Source of the DNA: Burkholderiales bacterium
GTDB taxonomy: Bacteria; Pseudomonadota; Gammaproteobacteria; Burkholderiales; Casimicrobiaceae
Assembly: GCA_015075645.1 (NCBI GenBank)
Contig: JABTUF010000002.1
Span: 496,001 to 560,000, forward strand
Direction of reading: 5' to 3'
DNA: 64,000 nt
Shown: positions 9,330-18,504 of the stretch, piece after piece
Layout: each line of letters begins with the position of its first letter
Numbering within the stretch: the stretch's first letter is position 1
The notes under the pieces: model-generated
What the model was told of the DNA's origin: nothing
The model's input: only the letters and a program-made list of their open reading frames with translations
The model's database searches: none
Position numbers and translations under genes: made by a program

Positions 9330-10703
9330 ATGACCCTCCCTCCCGAGATCTTCAAGGCCTACGACATCCGCGGCATCGTCGGGCGAACGCTTTCGCCCGA
9401 CATCGTCCGCGCCATCGGCCGCGGCCTCGGCACGCTCGCGCGCGAGGCGAAGCGCCCGTCGATCGCGATCGGCCGCGACGGAAGGCTCTCGGGACCGGAA
9501 CTCTCCGCGGCCTTGGCCGACGGCATCCGCGCGGCGGGCACCGACGTGATCGACGTCGGGATGGTGGCGACGCCGATGACCTACTACGCGAGCCACGCGC
9601 TCGACACCGGCTGCAGCACGATGGTGACCGGCAGCCACAATCCGCCCGACTACAACGGGCTCAAGATGGTGATCGACGGCACGACGCTCGCCGGCGAGGC
9701 CATCCAGGCGCTCCGCGAGAGACTCGAGCGGGGCGACGTCGCCACCGGCACCGGTCACTACCGCGTGCACGACATCGGCGGCGCGTACCTGGACCGCATC
9801 GCGGGTGACGTGAAGCTCGCGCGGCCGATGAAGATCGCGGTCGACTGCGGCAACGGGGTCGCCGGAGCCTACGCGCCTTCGCTGTTCCGCCGGCTGGGAT
9901 GCGACGTCGTCGAGCTCTTCTGCGAGGTGGACGGACGCTTCCCGAACCACCATCCGGATCCGGCGCAGCCGAAGAATCTCGCCCAACTCGTCGCGCGCCT
10001 CGCGCAGGGCGACTGCGAGCTCGGACTCGCCTTCGACGGCGACGGCGACCGCCTCGGCGTGGTCACGAAGGCCGGGCAGGTGATCTTCCCCGACCGGCAG
10101 TTGATGCTGTTCGCCGCCGACGTGCTGTCGCGCGCGCCGGGCGCGACGATCATCTACGACGTGAAATCGACGCGCAATCTCGGCCCCTGGATCGCGCAGC
10201 ACGGCGGCACGCCGCTCCTGTGCAAGACCGGCCATTCGTTCATCAAGGCCCGCATGAAGGAGACGGGCGCGGCGCTGGCGGGCGAGATGAGCGGGCACAC
10301 CTTCTTCGGCGAGCGCTGGTACGGCTTCGACGACGGCCTCTACGCGGGGGCGCGCCTGCTCGAGATCCTGTCGCGGACCTCCGACCCCTCCGCTGCACTG
10401 GAGGCGCTGCCGAACGCGCTGTCGACGCCCGAACTCGCCCTCGAGGTCGCCGAGGGCGAGCAGCACGCGTTCGTGCGCGAACTCTCCCTGCATGCGCGGT
10501 TTCCCGGCGCGAGCGAGGTGATCCGCATCGATGGCCTGCGCGTCGAGTATCCGGACGGCTTCGGCCTCGCGCGCGCCTCGAACACGACGCCCACCGTCGT
10601 GCTGCGGTTCGAGGCGGACGACGCCGCGGCGCTCGAGCGCATCCAGCGCGAATTCCGCCGCGTGCTCGCCGAGGTCCGCCCCGCGACGGCGCTGCCGTTC
10701 TGA
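9330..10703 (+). CDS. Phosphomannomutase/phosphoglucomutase
   Basis: A 457-residue alpha-D-phosphohexomutase, AlgC/PMM-PGM type, interconverting hexose 6- and 1-phosphates for nucleotide sugars of the cell surface. The phosphoserine loop is TGSHNPPDYNG (Ser102), the metal-binding loop FDGDGDRLG, and the sugar-binding loop GEMSGHTFF. It starts KAYDIRG as family members do. The length is typical (AlgC 463 aa). The start at ATG 9330 lies 46 bases after the YheT-like gene. It is followed 13 bases later by the threonine ammonia-lyase gene, suggesting cotranscription. Confidence 0.92.
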   Translation: MTLPPEIFKAYDIRGIVGRTLSPDIVRAIGRGLGTLAREAKRPSIAIGRDGRLSGPELSAALADGIRAAGTDVIDVGMVATPMTYYASHALDTGCSTMVTGSHNPPDYNGLKMVIDGTTLAGEAIQALRERLERGDVATGTGHYRVHDIGGAYLDRIAGDVKLARPMKIAVDCGNGVAGAYAPSLFRRLGCDVVELFCEVDGRFPNHHPDPAQPKNLAQLVARLAQGDCELGLAFDGDGDRLGVVTKAGQVIFPDRQLMLFAADVLSRAPGATIIYDVKSTRNLGPWIAQHGGTPLLCKTGHSFIKARMKETGAALAGEMSGHTFFGERWYGFDDGLYAGARLLEILSRTSDPSAALEALPNALSTPELALEVAEGEQHAFVRELSLHARFPGASEVIRIDGLRVEYPDGFGLARASNTTPTVVLRFEADDAAALERIQREFRRVLAEVRPATALPF

Positions 10704-10716
10704 CCGCAGGAGATCC

Positions 10717-11940
10717 ATGGACACCGCGACACCCGCCGTCACGCTCGCCGACATCGAAGCCGCGCGCGAGCGCATCCGCGGCGGCATCTACGAGAGTCCC
10801 TGCGTCGAGTCGATCCCGCTGTCCAAGCTCACCGGCGCGCACGTCTTCTGCAAGCTCGACTACCTGCAGCGCACCGGCAGCTTCAAGGAACGCGGCGCGC
10901 GCAACGCCCTGCTGCAGTTGCCCGAGGCGGCGCGCGCGCGCGGCGTCATCGCGGCGTCCGCCGGCAACCACGCGCAGGGCATCGCCTACCACGGCAGCCT
11001 CATCGGCATCCCGGTCACCGTCGTGATGCCGCGCTTCGCGCCGCTCATCAAGGTCACGAACTGCCGCAACCTCGGCGCGGAGGTCGTGCTCTTCGGCGAG
11101 GACCTGACCGAGGCGCGCGTGAAGGCGCAGGAAATCGCCGCGGAGCGCGGCCTCACGTTCATCCACCCGTTCGACAACGCGCAGGTCGTCGCCGGCCAGG
11201 GCACGATGGGCCTCGAGATCCTCGAGCAGGCGCCCGACGTCGAGGCGATCGTCGTGCCGGTCGGCGGCGGCGGATTGATCGGCGGCATCGGCATCGCGGT
11301 CAAGGCGAAGAAGCCGTCGGTGGAGATGGTCGGCGTCGAGCCGGAGAACGCGCCTTCGCTCGCCGCCGCGTTCGCCCGGCACGAACCGGTGCTGGTCGCG
11401 ATGTCGCCGACGCTCGCCGACGGCCTCGCGGTCGCGCAGACCGGCGCGATCAACTACCCGATCACGCGGCGGGTCGTCGACCGGCTCGTGACCGTCGACG
11501 AGTCCTCGATCGCGCTCGCGATCCTGCGGCTGGTCGAACTGGAGAAGAGCGTCGTCGAGGGCGCCGGCGCCGCACCGCTCGCGGCGTTCCTCGCGGGCAA
11601 GCTCGACCACCTGAAGGGCCGCCGCGTCGTGCTGGTGCTGTGCGGCGGCAACATCGACCTCTCGATCCTCGACCGCGTGATCGAGACCGGGCTCGTCACC
11701 GACGGGCGGCTCGCCCGCTTCAGCGTCTCGATCTCCGACCGGCCCGGCGGCCTCGCGCGGCTCACGGCCGTCATCGCGACGACCGGCGCGTCGGTCAAGG
11801 AGATCGTGCACGACCGCGCGTTCTCCGGGCCCGACCTCTCGGCGGTGCGCGTCGTCTGCGTCGTCGAGACCACCGGCCACGAGCACGTCAAGCGCCTGCA
11901 CGAAGCGCTCGGGAATGCCGGCATCAGCGTGGTCGGGTAG
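10717..11940 (+). CDS. ilvA: Threonine ammonia-lyase (PLP-dependent, with ACT domain)
   Basis: A 407-residue enzyme deaminating threonine to 2-oxobutanoate for isoleucine synthesis or threonine catabolism. The PLP lysine is Lys57 in GSFKERG, the glycine loop is PVGGGGLIGG, and VLCGGNID is the PLP-stabilising segment. A single C-terminal ACT domain (about residues 330-405) follows, as in the short TdcB-like/IlvA type rather than the 514-residue two-ACT IlvA of E. coli. A Shine-Dalgarno AGGAG precedes ATG 10717. The gene symbol is by function; a catabolic role is possible. Confidence 0.9.
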   Translation: MDTATPAVTLADIEAARERIRGGIYESPCVESIPLSKLTGAHVFCKLDYLQRTGSFKERGARNALLQLPEAARARGVIAASAGNHAQGIAYHGSLIGIPVTVVMPRFAPLIKVTNCRNLGAEVVLFGEDLTEARVKAQEIAAERGLTFIHPFDNAQVVAGQGTMGLEILEQAPDVEAIVVPVGGGGLIGGIGIAVKAKKPSVEMVGVEPENAPSLAAAFARHEPVLVAMSPTLADGLAVAQTGAINYPITRRVVDRLVTVDESSIALAILRLVELEKSVVEGAGAAPLAAFLAGKLDHLKGRRVVLVLCGGNIDLSILDRVIETGLVTDGRLARFSVSISDRPGGLARLTAVIATTGASVKEIVHDRAFSGPDLSAVRVVCVVETTGHEHVKRLHEALGNAGISVVG

Positions 11941-11969
11941 CGGACGCGGCACCTCCCGCGCAACGCTTG

Positions 11970-11996
11970 GGGCGCCGGCGAGCTCGTGGGGCGCCC
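11970..11996. terminator. Inverted repeat between convergent genes (possible terminator)
   Basis: GGGCGCC (11970-11976) and GGCGCCC (11990-11996) can form a 7-bp GC stem with a 13-base loop between the ilvA stop and the TRAP permease stop. No T tract follows on either strand, so it is a weak candidate. Confidence 0.3.
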
Positions 11997-12008
11997 GCCT
12001 ACGGGTGC

Positions 12009-13988
12009 TCAGGCGGGCTTCGGCCGGGCAAGGAACCTGCGGGCGACCGCCACGGCGACGACGCCGACGAACCCCGCGACGTCGCTCGACGACGCCGGAT
12101 AGACGAGCGCGAGTCCGGAGACGACCAGCACGATCCGCTCGACGACGGACAGGCGCCCGGCGAGCCACCCCTGCGCGCCGCAGGCGAGCGCGGCGATGCC
12201 CACCATCGCGGTCGCGGCGATCCACGCGACGCCGAACCACGTGCCCGCCGGCGGCGTCTTGAGGAGCAGGCCGACGCCTTCGGGCGAGAGCACGAACACG
12301 AACGGCACGACGAACGCCGGCAGCGTGTATTTCCACGCCTGCAGCGTCGTCTTGTACGGATCGCCGCCGGTGATGGCCGCGGCGGCGAACGGCGAGAGCG
12401 CGGTCGGCGGCGAAACCTCGGAGAGCACCGCGTAGTAGAAGATGAACATGTGCGCGGCGAAGTCCGGCACGCCGAGCTTGGTCAACGCCGGCGCGGCGAT
12501 CACCGCGCAGATGATGTAGCTCGCGGTCACCGGCACGGCGAGGCCGACGATCCAGACGATCAGCGCGGTGTAGATCGCGGTCAGCGCGAGGCTGCCGCCG
12601 GCATAGCTGATCACGATCGCCGAGAACTTGAGGCCGAGCCCGGTCTTCGCGACGACGCCGACGATGATGCCCGCCGCGGCGCAGACCGCCGCGACGTTCA
12701 GCACCTGGGCGGAACCGTCGCGCATCGCCCGGACGAGGCGGCGCGGCACGAGCGCGTGTTCGCGGTCGAGGAAGCTCACGACGAAGGTCACCACCGTCGC
12801 CCAGAACACCGACAGGATCGGCGAGAAACCCAGCACCAGGAACACGACGATCGCGGCGAGCGACACGAAGTGGAAGCCGTAGCGCCGCGTGATCCGCCAC
12901 AGCGAGTCGACCTTCGCGGCCGCGCCCTCCGCCATGCCGAAGCGGCGCACGTCGATCTCGACCATCACGAGCAGCGAGAGGTAGTAGAGGGCGGTCGGGA
13001 CGACCGCCATCATGATCACGTCGAGATAGCCGATCTTCAGGAACTCGGCGATCAGGAACGCGGCCGCGCCGAGCACCGGCGGCGAGATGATCGCGCCGAG
13101 CCCGCCGGCGGCGAGAAGGCCGCCCGCGGCCTCCTTGCCGTAGCCGGACTTCGCGAGCATCGGCCAGGCGACCGAACCGATGGTCACCGTCGTCGCGACG
13201 CCGGAGCCCGACGGCCCGCCGAGCAGGAACGACGCGAGCACCACGGTCCTCCCGGCGCTCGCGTGCTTGCCGCCCATCGCGGCGAAGCTCCAGTCGAGGA
13301 AGAAGCGGCCGGCGCCCGAGTGCTGCAGGAACGCGCCGTAGATCGTGAACAGGATGATGAGCGAACTCGACACGTCGACCGCGGTGCCGAAGATGCCCTC
13401 GAGCGTCTGGTACAGGAAACCGGTGAGGCTCGCGACATCGTAGCCCCGGTGCGCCCACTGGCCGGGGAGCCAGGGGCCGGCGAACGCGTAGACGACGAAC
13501 GCTCCGATGACGCCGGTCATGATCCAGCCGGAGGTGCGCCTGCACGCCTCGAGCACGAGCAGCACGAAGGCGACGCCGAAGAAGGTGTCGGACCGGCTCG
13601 GATCGACGTTGCGGTCCCAGATGTCGTCGCCGCCCGCGAGCAGGTACGCGATCGTCGCGAGCCCGAGGAGCGCGCCGACCGCGTCCCACCACATCAGCCG
13701 GTTGCGGTAGCGCGGCGCGATCGGAAACAGCAGGTACACGAGCACGAGCACGAAGCCGACGTGCACCGGCCGCAGCACCTGCGCGGGCACGATGTCGACG
13801 GCCGCGTACAGGTGGAAGAGGCTCATGACGACGAGGAGCGTCGTCGCGAGCGTCGCCAGCGCTCCGCGGAAGCGGCTCGTCGCGCCTTCGTCCTGCTCGA
13901 CGAACGCCTCGGCGGCCTTCAGGCGCTCGTCGGACACGGCCTCGACGGCCGCGGGCGCTTCGTTGCCGGGGACGGACGGTCCGGACAT
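12009..13988 (-). CDS. TRAP transporter fused permease (4TM/12TM, DctQM fusion)
   Basis: A 659-residue inner-membrane protein combining the small (DctQ-like) and large (DctM-like) TRAP permease subunits, the form that pairs with TAXI-type binding proteins. The N-terminal 30 residues are acidic and soluble. Several membrane spans follow, among them ATLATTLLVVMSLFHLYAAV and VGFVLVLVYLLFPIA. The large half has family motifs GGPSGSGVATTV and SYAGGSLALTAIY. It imports a carboxylate-type solute using the ion gradient. It lies 106 bases downstream of the TAXI receptor gene on the same strand, with a hairpin between. The substrate is unknown. Confidence 0.9.
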   Translation of the reverse strand: MSGPSVPGNEAPAAVEAVSDERLKAAEAFVEQDEGATSRFRGALATLATTLLVVMSLFHLYAAVDIVPAQVLRPVHVGFVLVLVYLLFPIAPRYRNRLMWWDAVGALLGLATIAYLLAGGDDIWDRNVDPSRSDTFFGVAFVLLVLEACRRTSGWIMTGVIGAFVVYAFAGPWLPGQWAHRGYDVASLTGFLYQTLEGIFGTAVDVSSSLIILFTIYGAFLQHSGAGRFFLDWSFAAMGGKHASAGRTVVLASFLLGGPSGSGVATTVTIGSVAWPMLAKSGYGKEAAGGLLAAGGLGAIISPPVLGAAAFLIAEFLKIGYLDVIMMAVVPTALYYLSLLVMVEIDVRRFGMAEGAAAKVDSLWRITRRYGFHFVSLAAIVVFLVLGFSPILSVFWATVVTFVVSFLDREHALVPRRLVRAMRDGSAQVLNVAAVCAAAGIIVGVVAKTGLGLKFSAIVISYAGGSLALTAIYTALIVWIVGLAVPVTASYIICAVIAAPALTKLGVPDFAAHMFIFYYAVLSEVSPPTALSPFAAAAITGGDPYKTTLQAWKYTLPAFVVPFVFVLSPEGVGLLLKTPPAGTWFGVAWIAATAMVGIAALACGAQGWLAGRLSVVERIVLVVSGLALVYPASSSDVAGFVGVVAVAVARRFLARPKPA

Positions 13989-14046
13989 TCGCGATGCCTC
14001 GTGTGCGACCGGAGCAGTCTATCGCGCCCGACCCCGCAAGCGACTC

Positions 14047-14069
14047 GGGGCGGACCCCAGGTCCGCCCC
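14047..14069 (-). promoter_or_regulatory. Intercistronic hairpin between TAXI receptor and TRAP permease genes
   Basis: A perfect 9-bp inverted repeat, GGGGCGGAC (14047-14055) and GTCCGCCCC (14061-14069), with a 5-base loop. It lies 26 bases past the receptor stop and upstream of the permease start. No T tract follows. Such hairpins in binding-protein transporter operons often protect the upstream mRNA or attenuate the permease, giving excess receptor. That role is inferred here. Confidence 0.5.
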
Positions 14070-14094
14070 GCCCGTCCAGCGCCTCGCGCGAGGC

Positions 14095-15066
14095 TCAGTT
14101 CGCGAACTTGATGCCCTGCTCCTCGAAGTACTTCTTCGCGCCCGGATGCCAGGGAAGCGGCGAGCCGACCGCCTGGTAGCGCAGGTCGATGTTGCCCGCC
14201 TCCTTGTGGACCGCGACGAGTTCGGGCTTCTTCTCCATCAGCGTCTTGACGATCTGGTAGGCCATGTCGTTGCTCATCTTGTCGCTCGTGACCAGGATGT
14301 TCCAGACGTCGATGTTCTCGACCGGCTTGTCCTGCCCGGCGTAGGCATTCGCCGGGATGACGCCCTTGACGTAGAGCGGACCGTACTTCTGGTTCATCGC
14401 GGCGATCGCCTCGGAATGGTCGATCAGCTTCACCTTGACGCCGGGCGTCGCGGCCAGGTCGGTGATCGCGGCGGTCGGCACGCCGCCGACCCAGAAGAAC
14501 GCGTCGATCTTCCGGTCCTTGATCGCGTTGACGCTCTCGGCCGCCCCGAGGCGCTCCTGATGGATGTCCTTCTTCGGGTCGATGCCCACCGCCTCGAGCA
14601 CCCGCAGCGCCATCACCTCGACGCCGCTGCCCGGCGAGCCGGTCGACACGCGCTTGCCGCGCAGGTCGGAGAGCTTGTTGATGCCCGACCCCTCGACGGT
14701 GACGACCTGCATCCGGTTCGGGTAGAGCACCATCAGCGTGCGCGCCGCGACCGGGGCGTCCTTGAACTTGCCGGTGCCCTTGTACCCGTCCCACGCCGCG
14801 TCGACCATCGAGAAGCCGACCTCCGACTTGCCGCTGGCGATGAGCTTCAGGTTGTCGACCGAACCGCCGGTGACCTCCGCGGTCGCGGTCATGCCCGGCA
14901 CGTACTTCGACAGGATGTTCGCCATCCCGCCGCCGAGCGGATAGTAGACGCCGCCGGTGCCGCCGGTCGTGATCGAGATCTGGTTCTGCGCCTGTGCGAG
15001 CGAAGGCAGCACCGCAGCCGCGGCGAAGGCGATAGCGGCCGCGGCCGCGCGAGTCCATGCGTACAT
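14095..15066 (-). CDS. TRAP transporter TAXI-family periplasmic binding protein
   Basis: A 323-residue secreted receptor. The signal peptide is clear (MYAWTRAAAAAIAFAAAAVL ending SLAQAQ), followed by the TAXI hallmark ITTGGTGGVYYPLGGGMANIL. Later motifs GSPGSGVEVMALRVLEA and FFWVGGVPTAAITDLA also fit the family. It captures a small anionic solute in the periplasm and delivers it to the fused permease encoded downstream. The ATG at 15066 is chosen because it begins the signal peptide. The solute cannot be predicted reliably, and TAXI proteins with known ligands bind glutamate or similar acids. Confidence 0.9.
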   Translation of the reverse strand: MYAWTRAAAAAIAFAAAAVLPSLAQAQNQISITTGGTGGVYYPLGGGMANILSKYVPGMTATAEVTGGSVDNLKLIASGKSEVGFSMVDAAWDGYKGTGKFKDAPVAARTLMVLYPNRMQVVTVEGSGINKLSDLRGKRVSTGSPGSGVEVMALRVLEAVGIDPKKDIHQERLGAAESVNAIKDRKIDAFFWVGGVPTAAITDLAATPGVKVKLIDHSEAIAAMNQKYGPLYVKGVIPANAYAGQDKPVENIDVWNILVTSDKMSNDMAYQIVKTLMEKKPELVAVHKEAGNIDLRYQAVGSPLPWHPGAKKYFEEQGIKFAN

Positions 15067-15317
15067 GCTTGAAGCCTCCAGGAGTCGGACCGGCGGAGCG
15101 TGCATCGCCGGCTGGCGGCGCCCTCGCCCGGGCGGCCGCGTTCGTCGCGGTCCGCTTCGGGTCGGGACGGCCTGCCGTTTCGGTCGCGCGAGTGTACCGC
15201 AGAACCCGGCTGCAACCGGCCTTGTCCCCGCTGGCGGCAGGGTCGAGACCAGCGCATCGTCGGACGACGGCGCGCCCGACGATCGCGCGGCGTCCCGGTC
15301 GCGCGGCAGTCCGGAAA

Positions 15318-15887
15318 CTACGCCGCGCCGGACAGGTCGGGCGTCAGGCGCGCGCGGCGCTCGAGCACCGACACGCGCAGCGGGAACGCGCCGTCGCGCC
15401 GGTCGAGGAAGAACTGCCGCAGCGTCCGGACGATGGTCCGGAAGGCGAGGCGTTCCCACGGCACCTCCTCCTCGCGGAACAGGCGCACCTCGAGGCTCTC
15501 GGGACCCGGCCCGTACGCCTCGCCCGACAGGCGCGCGCGAAACATCATGTAGACCTGGCTGATGTGCGGAAGACTGATCACCGTGTAGAGATCGTCCATC
15601 TCGACGCGCGCGCTCGCTTCCTCGAGCGTTTCGCGTGCCGCGCCCTGCTCGAGCGTCTCGCCGTTCTCCATGAAGCCCGCCGGCAATGTCCAGAGGTCGC
15701 GCCGCGGCTCGATCGCGCGGCGGCACAGCAGCACCTCGTCTCCCGCGGTCACGAGGCAGCCGACGACGATCTTCGGGTTGCGGTAGAAGATCGCGCCGCA
15801 GGCCGCGCAGACGTCGCGCGGCGCGCTGTCGCCCTCCGGCACCTTCCACTCGATCCGCGCCGAGCCGCAGTCGCAGCAGTACTTCAC
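15318..15887 (-). CDS. Nudix hydrolase with N-terminal zinc ribbon
   Basis: A 189-residue protein. An N-terminal zinc ribbon ([11 protein letters not shown]...[13 protein letters not shown], residues 3-45) precedes a Nudix domain whose box reads [20 protein letters not shown], then A (GX5EX7REXXEE). This layout is found in NudC-like NADH pyrophosphatases and in many small betaproteobacterial Nudix proteins. The reaction is hydrolysis of a nucleoside diphosphate linked to another group, with substrate uncertain. The start is GTG 15887, overlapping the orn stop by three bases within GTGA, so translation is probably coupled to orn. Confidence 0.85.
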   Translation of the reverse strand: MKYCCDCGSARIEWKVPEGDSAPRDVCAACGAIFYRNPKIVVGCLVTAGDEVLLCRRAIEPRRDLWTLPAGFMENGETLEQGAARETLEEASARVEMDDLYTVISLPHISQVYMMFRARLSGEAYGPGPESLEVRLFREEEVPWERLAFRTIVRTLRQFFLDRRDGAFPLRVSVLERRARLTPDLSGAA

Positions 15888-16450
15888 GCGCCCACCCGCA
15901 GGAACTGCGCGCGGTAGTGCCGCAGTTCGTCGATCGACTCGTGGACGTCGGCGAGCGCCGTGTGCTTCGATTCCTTGGCGAAGGCCTTCGCGACCTCCGG
16001 CGCCCAGCGGCGCGCGAGTTCCTTCAGCGTCGACACGTCGAGGTTGCGGTAGTGGAAATGCTCCTCGAGCGCGGGCATCCAGCGGGCGAGGAACCGGCGG
16101 TCCTGGCAGATCGAGTTGCCGCACATCGGCGAGGCCTTCGCCGGCACGTGCGCGCGCAGGAAGGCGAGCGCGGCGGCCTCCACGGCCCCCTCGTCCAGCG
16201 CCGACGCCTTCGCCTTGTCGATGAGCCCCGAGCGCCCGTGGGTGCCGCGGTTCCACGCATCCATCGCGTCGAGCGTCGCGTCCGCCTGGTGGACCACCCA
16301 GACCGGCGCCTCGGCGATCGTCGCGAGCGAGGCGTCGGTCACGACCAGTGCCACCTCCAGGATGCGGTCGCTGTCGGGCCTGAGGCCGGTCATCTCGAGA
16401 TCGATCCAGATCAGCCGGTCGTCGGCGGCGGCAACGGGCGGGGAAGCCAT
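15884..16450 (-). CDS. orn: Oligoribonuclease
   Basis: A 188-residue DEDDh 3'-5' exoribonuclease that degrades 2-5 nt RNAs, including pGpG from c-di-GMP turnover. Visible motifs are WIDLEMTGL (Asp-Glu of ExoI), [11 protein letters not shown] (ExoII) and [11 protein letters not shown] with Asp (ExoIII). The length is typical (E. coli 181 aa). The ATG at 16450 gives a short extra N terminus ([13 protein letters not shown]). It is divergent from the M48 protease across 68 bases and is coupled to the downstream Nudix gene. The link to c-di-GMP matters because a DSF-type signalling pair is also in the window. Confidence 0.93.
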   Translation of the reverse strand: MASPPVAAADDRLIWIDLEMTGLRPDSDRILEVALVVTDASLATIAEAPVWVVHQADATLDAMDAWNRGTHGRSGLIDKAKASALDEGAVEAAALAFLRAHVPAKASPMCGNSICQDRRFLARWMPALEEHFHYRNLDVSTLKELARRWAPEVAKAFAKESKHTALADVHESIDELRHYRAQFLRVGA

Positions 16451-16479
16451 CGGTCGAGGCAGCGCAGGCGCCGCTGTCG

Positions 16480-16485
16480 TAGAAT
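16480..16485 (+). promoter_or_regulatory. Candidate -10 of the M48 protease operon
   Basis: TAGAAT lies 33 bases before the ATG of the M48 protease gene, in the 68-base gap divergent from orn. A clear -35 hexamer is not visible. Confidence 0.4.
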
Positions 16486-16518
16486 GAATCGGGCATTTTC
16501 GCACAGCCGACGACACCG

Positions 16519-17805
16519 ATGTCCGCCGCAGCGTTCTCGCAGGTCTTCCTCGCCGCGCTCGCGCTCGCGTTCGCCGTCGAGACCTGGCTCGCGCTGCGCC
16601 AGGTCGCGCACGTGCGCGCGCACCGCGACCGCGTCCCCGCCGCGTTCGCCGGGCGCATCGGGGCCGACGCGCACCGCCGGGCCGCCGACTACACGATCGC
16701 GCAAACGCGCCTCGCGCTCGTCGCGTCCGCCGCGAGCACGCTCGCGATCCTCGCGCTGACGGTGGGCGGCGGCATGCGACGGCTCGTCGATGCGACCGGG
16801 CGGATCGACGTCGCGCCGCTCGTTCAGGACCTCGCGCTCGTCGTCGCGGTCGCGCTCGTCTTCGCCGCGGTGTCGCTGCCGTTCTCCGCATGGCGCACCT
16901 TCGTCGTCGAGGCGCGCTTCGGATTCAACCGCACGACGCCCGCGACCTGGTTCGGCGACCTCGCGAAGGGCGCCGTCGTCGCCGCGCTGCTGGGGCTGCC
17001 GCTCGTCGCGGCACTGATCGCGCTCATGCGCGGCGCGGGCAGCGCGTGGTGGCTCGCCGCGTGGGCGGTCTGGATGGCCTTCCAGCTCCTCGTCGCCTGG
17101 GCCTTCCCGACGCTGATCGCGCCGCTCTTCAACCGGTTCACCCCGATGCCGGAAGGTCCGATGCGCACGCGCGTCGAAGCCCTGCTCGCGCGCTGCGGCT
17201 TCGCATCGCGCGGACTCTTCCTGATGGACGGTTCCAAGCGGTCGAGCCACGGCAACGCCTATTTCACCGGCTTCGGCCGCGCGAAGCGCATCGTCATGTT
17301 CGACACGCTCGCCGAGCGGTTGTCGCTCGACGAGACCGAGGCGGTCCTCGCGCACGAACTCGGGCATTTCAGGCTGCGGCACATCGCCAAGCGCATCGGC
17401 TGGTCGGCGGCCGTCTCGCTCGCGGTCTTCGCGCTCCTCGCCTGGCTCGCCGGATCGGCCTGGTTCTGGGAAGGCCTGGGCGTCGCGTTCGAGCCGGTTC
17501 GCACGGGCGTCGTGCTCGTCCTGTTCGCGCTCGCGCTGCCGGCGTTCACGTTCCTGCTCGCGCCGATCGGCGCGTGGTACTCGCGCCGGCACGAGTACGA
17601 GGCCGATGCGTTCGCGGCCGGACATGCCTCGGGCGCGGCGATGGTGACCGCGCTCGTGCGGCTCTACGAGGACAACGCCGCGACGCTCACCCCCGACCCG
17701 CTCCATTCGGCGTTCTACGATTCGCACCCGCCGGCGGCGCTGCGCGTGGCGCACCTCGAGGCCCTGCTCGCGCGCTCAGCGGCCGCGCTGGCGCCCGCCC
17801 GATGA
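16519..17805 (+). CDS. M48 family metallopeptidase (CAAX/Ste24-like)
   Basis: A 428-residue integral-membrane zinc protease of the Ste24/CAAX prenyl protease 1 type. Hydrophobic segments occur around residues 5-20, 70-90, 105-125, 150-200, 300-320 and 330-355. The zinc motif HELGH (His279, Glu280, His283) sits in [14 protein letters not shown], and the third ligand is probably Glu in [11 protein letters not shown]. Bacteria do not farnesylate CAAX proteins, so its role is probably membrane-protein quality control. The stop overlaps the next start (ATGA), making the first of several coupled junctions up to rsgA. Confidence 0.9.
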   Translation: MSAAAFSQVFLAALALAFAVETWLALRQVAHVRAHRDRVPAAFAGRIGADAHRRAADYTIAQTRLALVASAASTLAILALTVGGGMRRLVDATGRIDVAPLVQDLALVVAVALVFAAVSLPFSAWRTFVVEARFGFNRTTPATWFGDLAKGAVVAALLGLPLVAALIALMRGAGSAWWLAAWAVWMAFQLLVAWAFPTLIAPLFNRFTPMPEGPMRTRVEALLARCGFASRGLFLMDGSKRSSHGNAYFTGFGRAKRIVMFDTLAERLSLDETEAVLAHELGHFRLRHIAKRIGWSAAVSLAVFALLAWLAGSAWFWEGLGVAFEPVRTGVVLVLFALALPAFTFLLAPIGAWYSRRHEYEADAFAAGHASGAAMVTALVRLYEDNAATLTPDPLHSAFYDSHPPAALRVAHLEALLARSAAALAPAR

Positions 17806-18146
17806 ACGCGCATCGCCTCTCGACGGCGCTGGCGGCATGCGCGGCCGCCGCCGTCGGCGTCGCAACGGCGGTGGTCGCGGTGGCGCAGGCCGGCAAGCCC
17901 TACGCTTCGGGCAACGCCGCGGCGGGCATGGTGCTCGCGGACAAGGCGTGCAACGCGTGCCACGCACGACTCCACGACGGCAATGCCACGCGGATCTACA
18001 CGCGGCCGGATCGCCGCGTGAAGACGCCCTCGCAGCTCGCCGCGCAGGTCGCGTACTGCAACACCCAGCTCGGCCTCTCGTACTTCCCCGAGGAGGAGGC
18101 CGACCTCGCCCTCTACCTCGACCGCGAGTACTACCGGTTCCCCTGA
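17802..18146 (+). CDS. Small periplasmic cytochrome c
   Basis: A 114-residue exported protein. The signal peptide is [20 protein letters not shown] through AVVAVAQA. A single haem-binding CNACH follows (about residues 49-53). No Met occurs after the CXXCH, so the usual class I Met axial ligand is absent. Candidates are the His in ARLHDG or the Cys in QVAYCNTQLG. The C-terminal LALYLDREYYRF resembles a family of small haem proteins in betaproteobacteria. ATG 17802 overlaps the M48 stop. It may act in periplasmic electron transfer, but the partner is unknown. Confidence 0.8.
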   Translation: MNAHRLSTALAACAAAAVGVATAVVAVAQAGKPYASGNAAAGMVLADKACNACHARLHDGNATRIYTRPDRRVKTPSQLAAQVAYCNTQLGLSYFPEEEADLALYLDREYYRFP

Positions 18147-18153
18147 CCCTCCG

Positions 18154-18504
18154 ATGACGGCGACGCTCGCCTCCCTCGCTGCGCTCCCGATCCGCGCCGG
18201 GGCGCCGAAGGCCGACGACGCGGGCGTGGCGCGCGCGCTCGACGCGCTTCCCGGGTGGACGACCGCCTCGGGCCAGCTCGTGAAGACCTACGCGTTCGCC
18301 GACTGGCGCGCGGCGATGGCGTTCGCGAACCGCGTGTCGGAACTCGCGAACGAGGTCGACCACCATCCGGATCTCGCCATCGGCTGGGGTCGTTGCACCG
18401 TCGCGTGGTCGACGCACGACGCAGGAGGCATCACCTCGAACGACCTCGCCTGCGCCGCCCGCACCGAAGCGATCGCGGCCCGCGAGGGCGCACGCGTCGG
18501 ATGA
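18154..18504 (+). CDS. phhB: 4a-hydroxytetrahydrobiopterin dehydratase
   Basis: A 116-residue pterin-4a-carbinolamine dehydratase, which regenerates dihydrobiopterin after aromatic amino acid hydroxylation. The catalytic HHPD motif lies in EVDHHPDLAIGWGRC, and the FAFADWRAAMAFANRVSELA-like helix preceding it is typical. No phenylalanine hydroxylase gene is in the window, so the enzyme may have another pterin-related role here. It starts seven bases after the cytochrome gene and its stop overlaps the rsgA start (ATGA). Confidence 0.9.
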   Translation: MTATLASLAALPIRAGAPKADDAGVARALDALPGWTTASGQLVKTYAFADWRAAMAFANRVSELANEVDHHPDLAIGWGRCTVAWSTHDAGGITSNDLACAARTEAIAAREGARVG

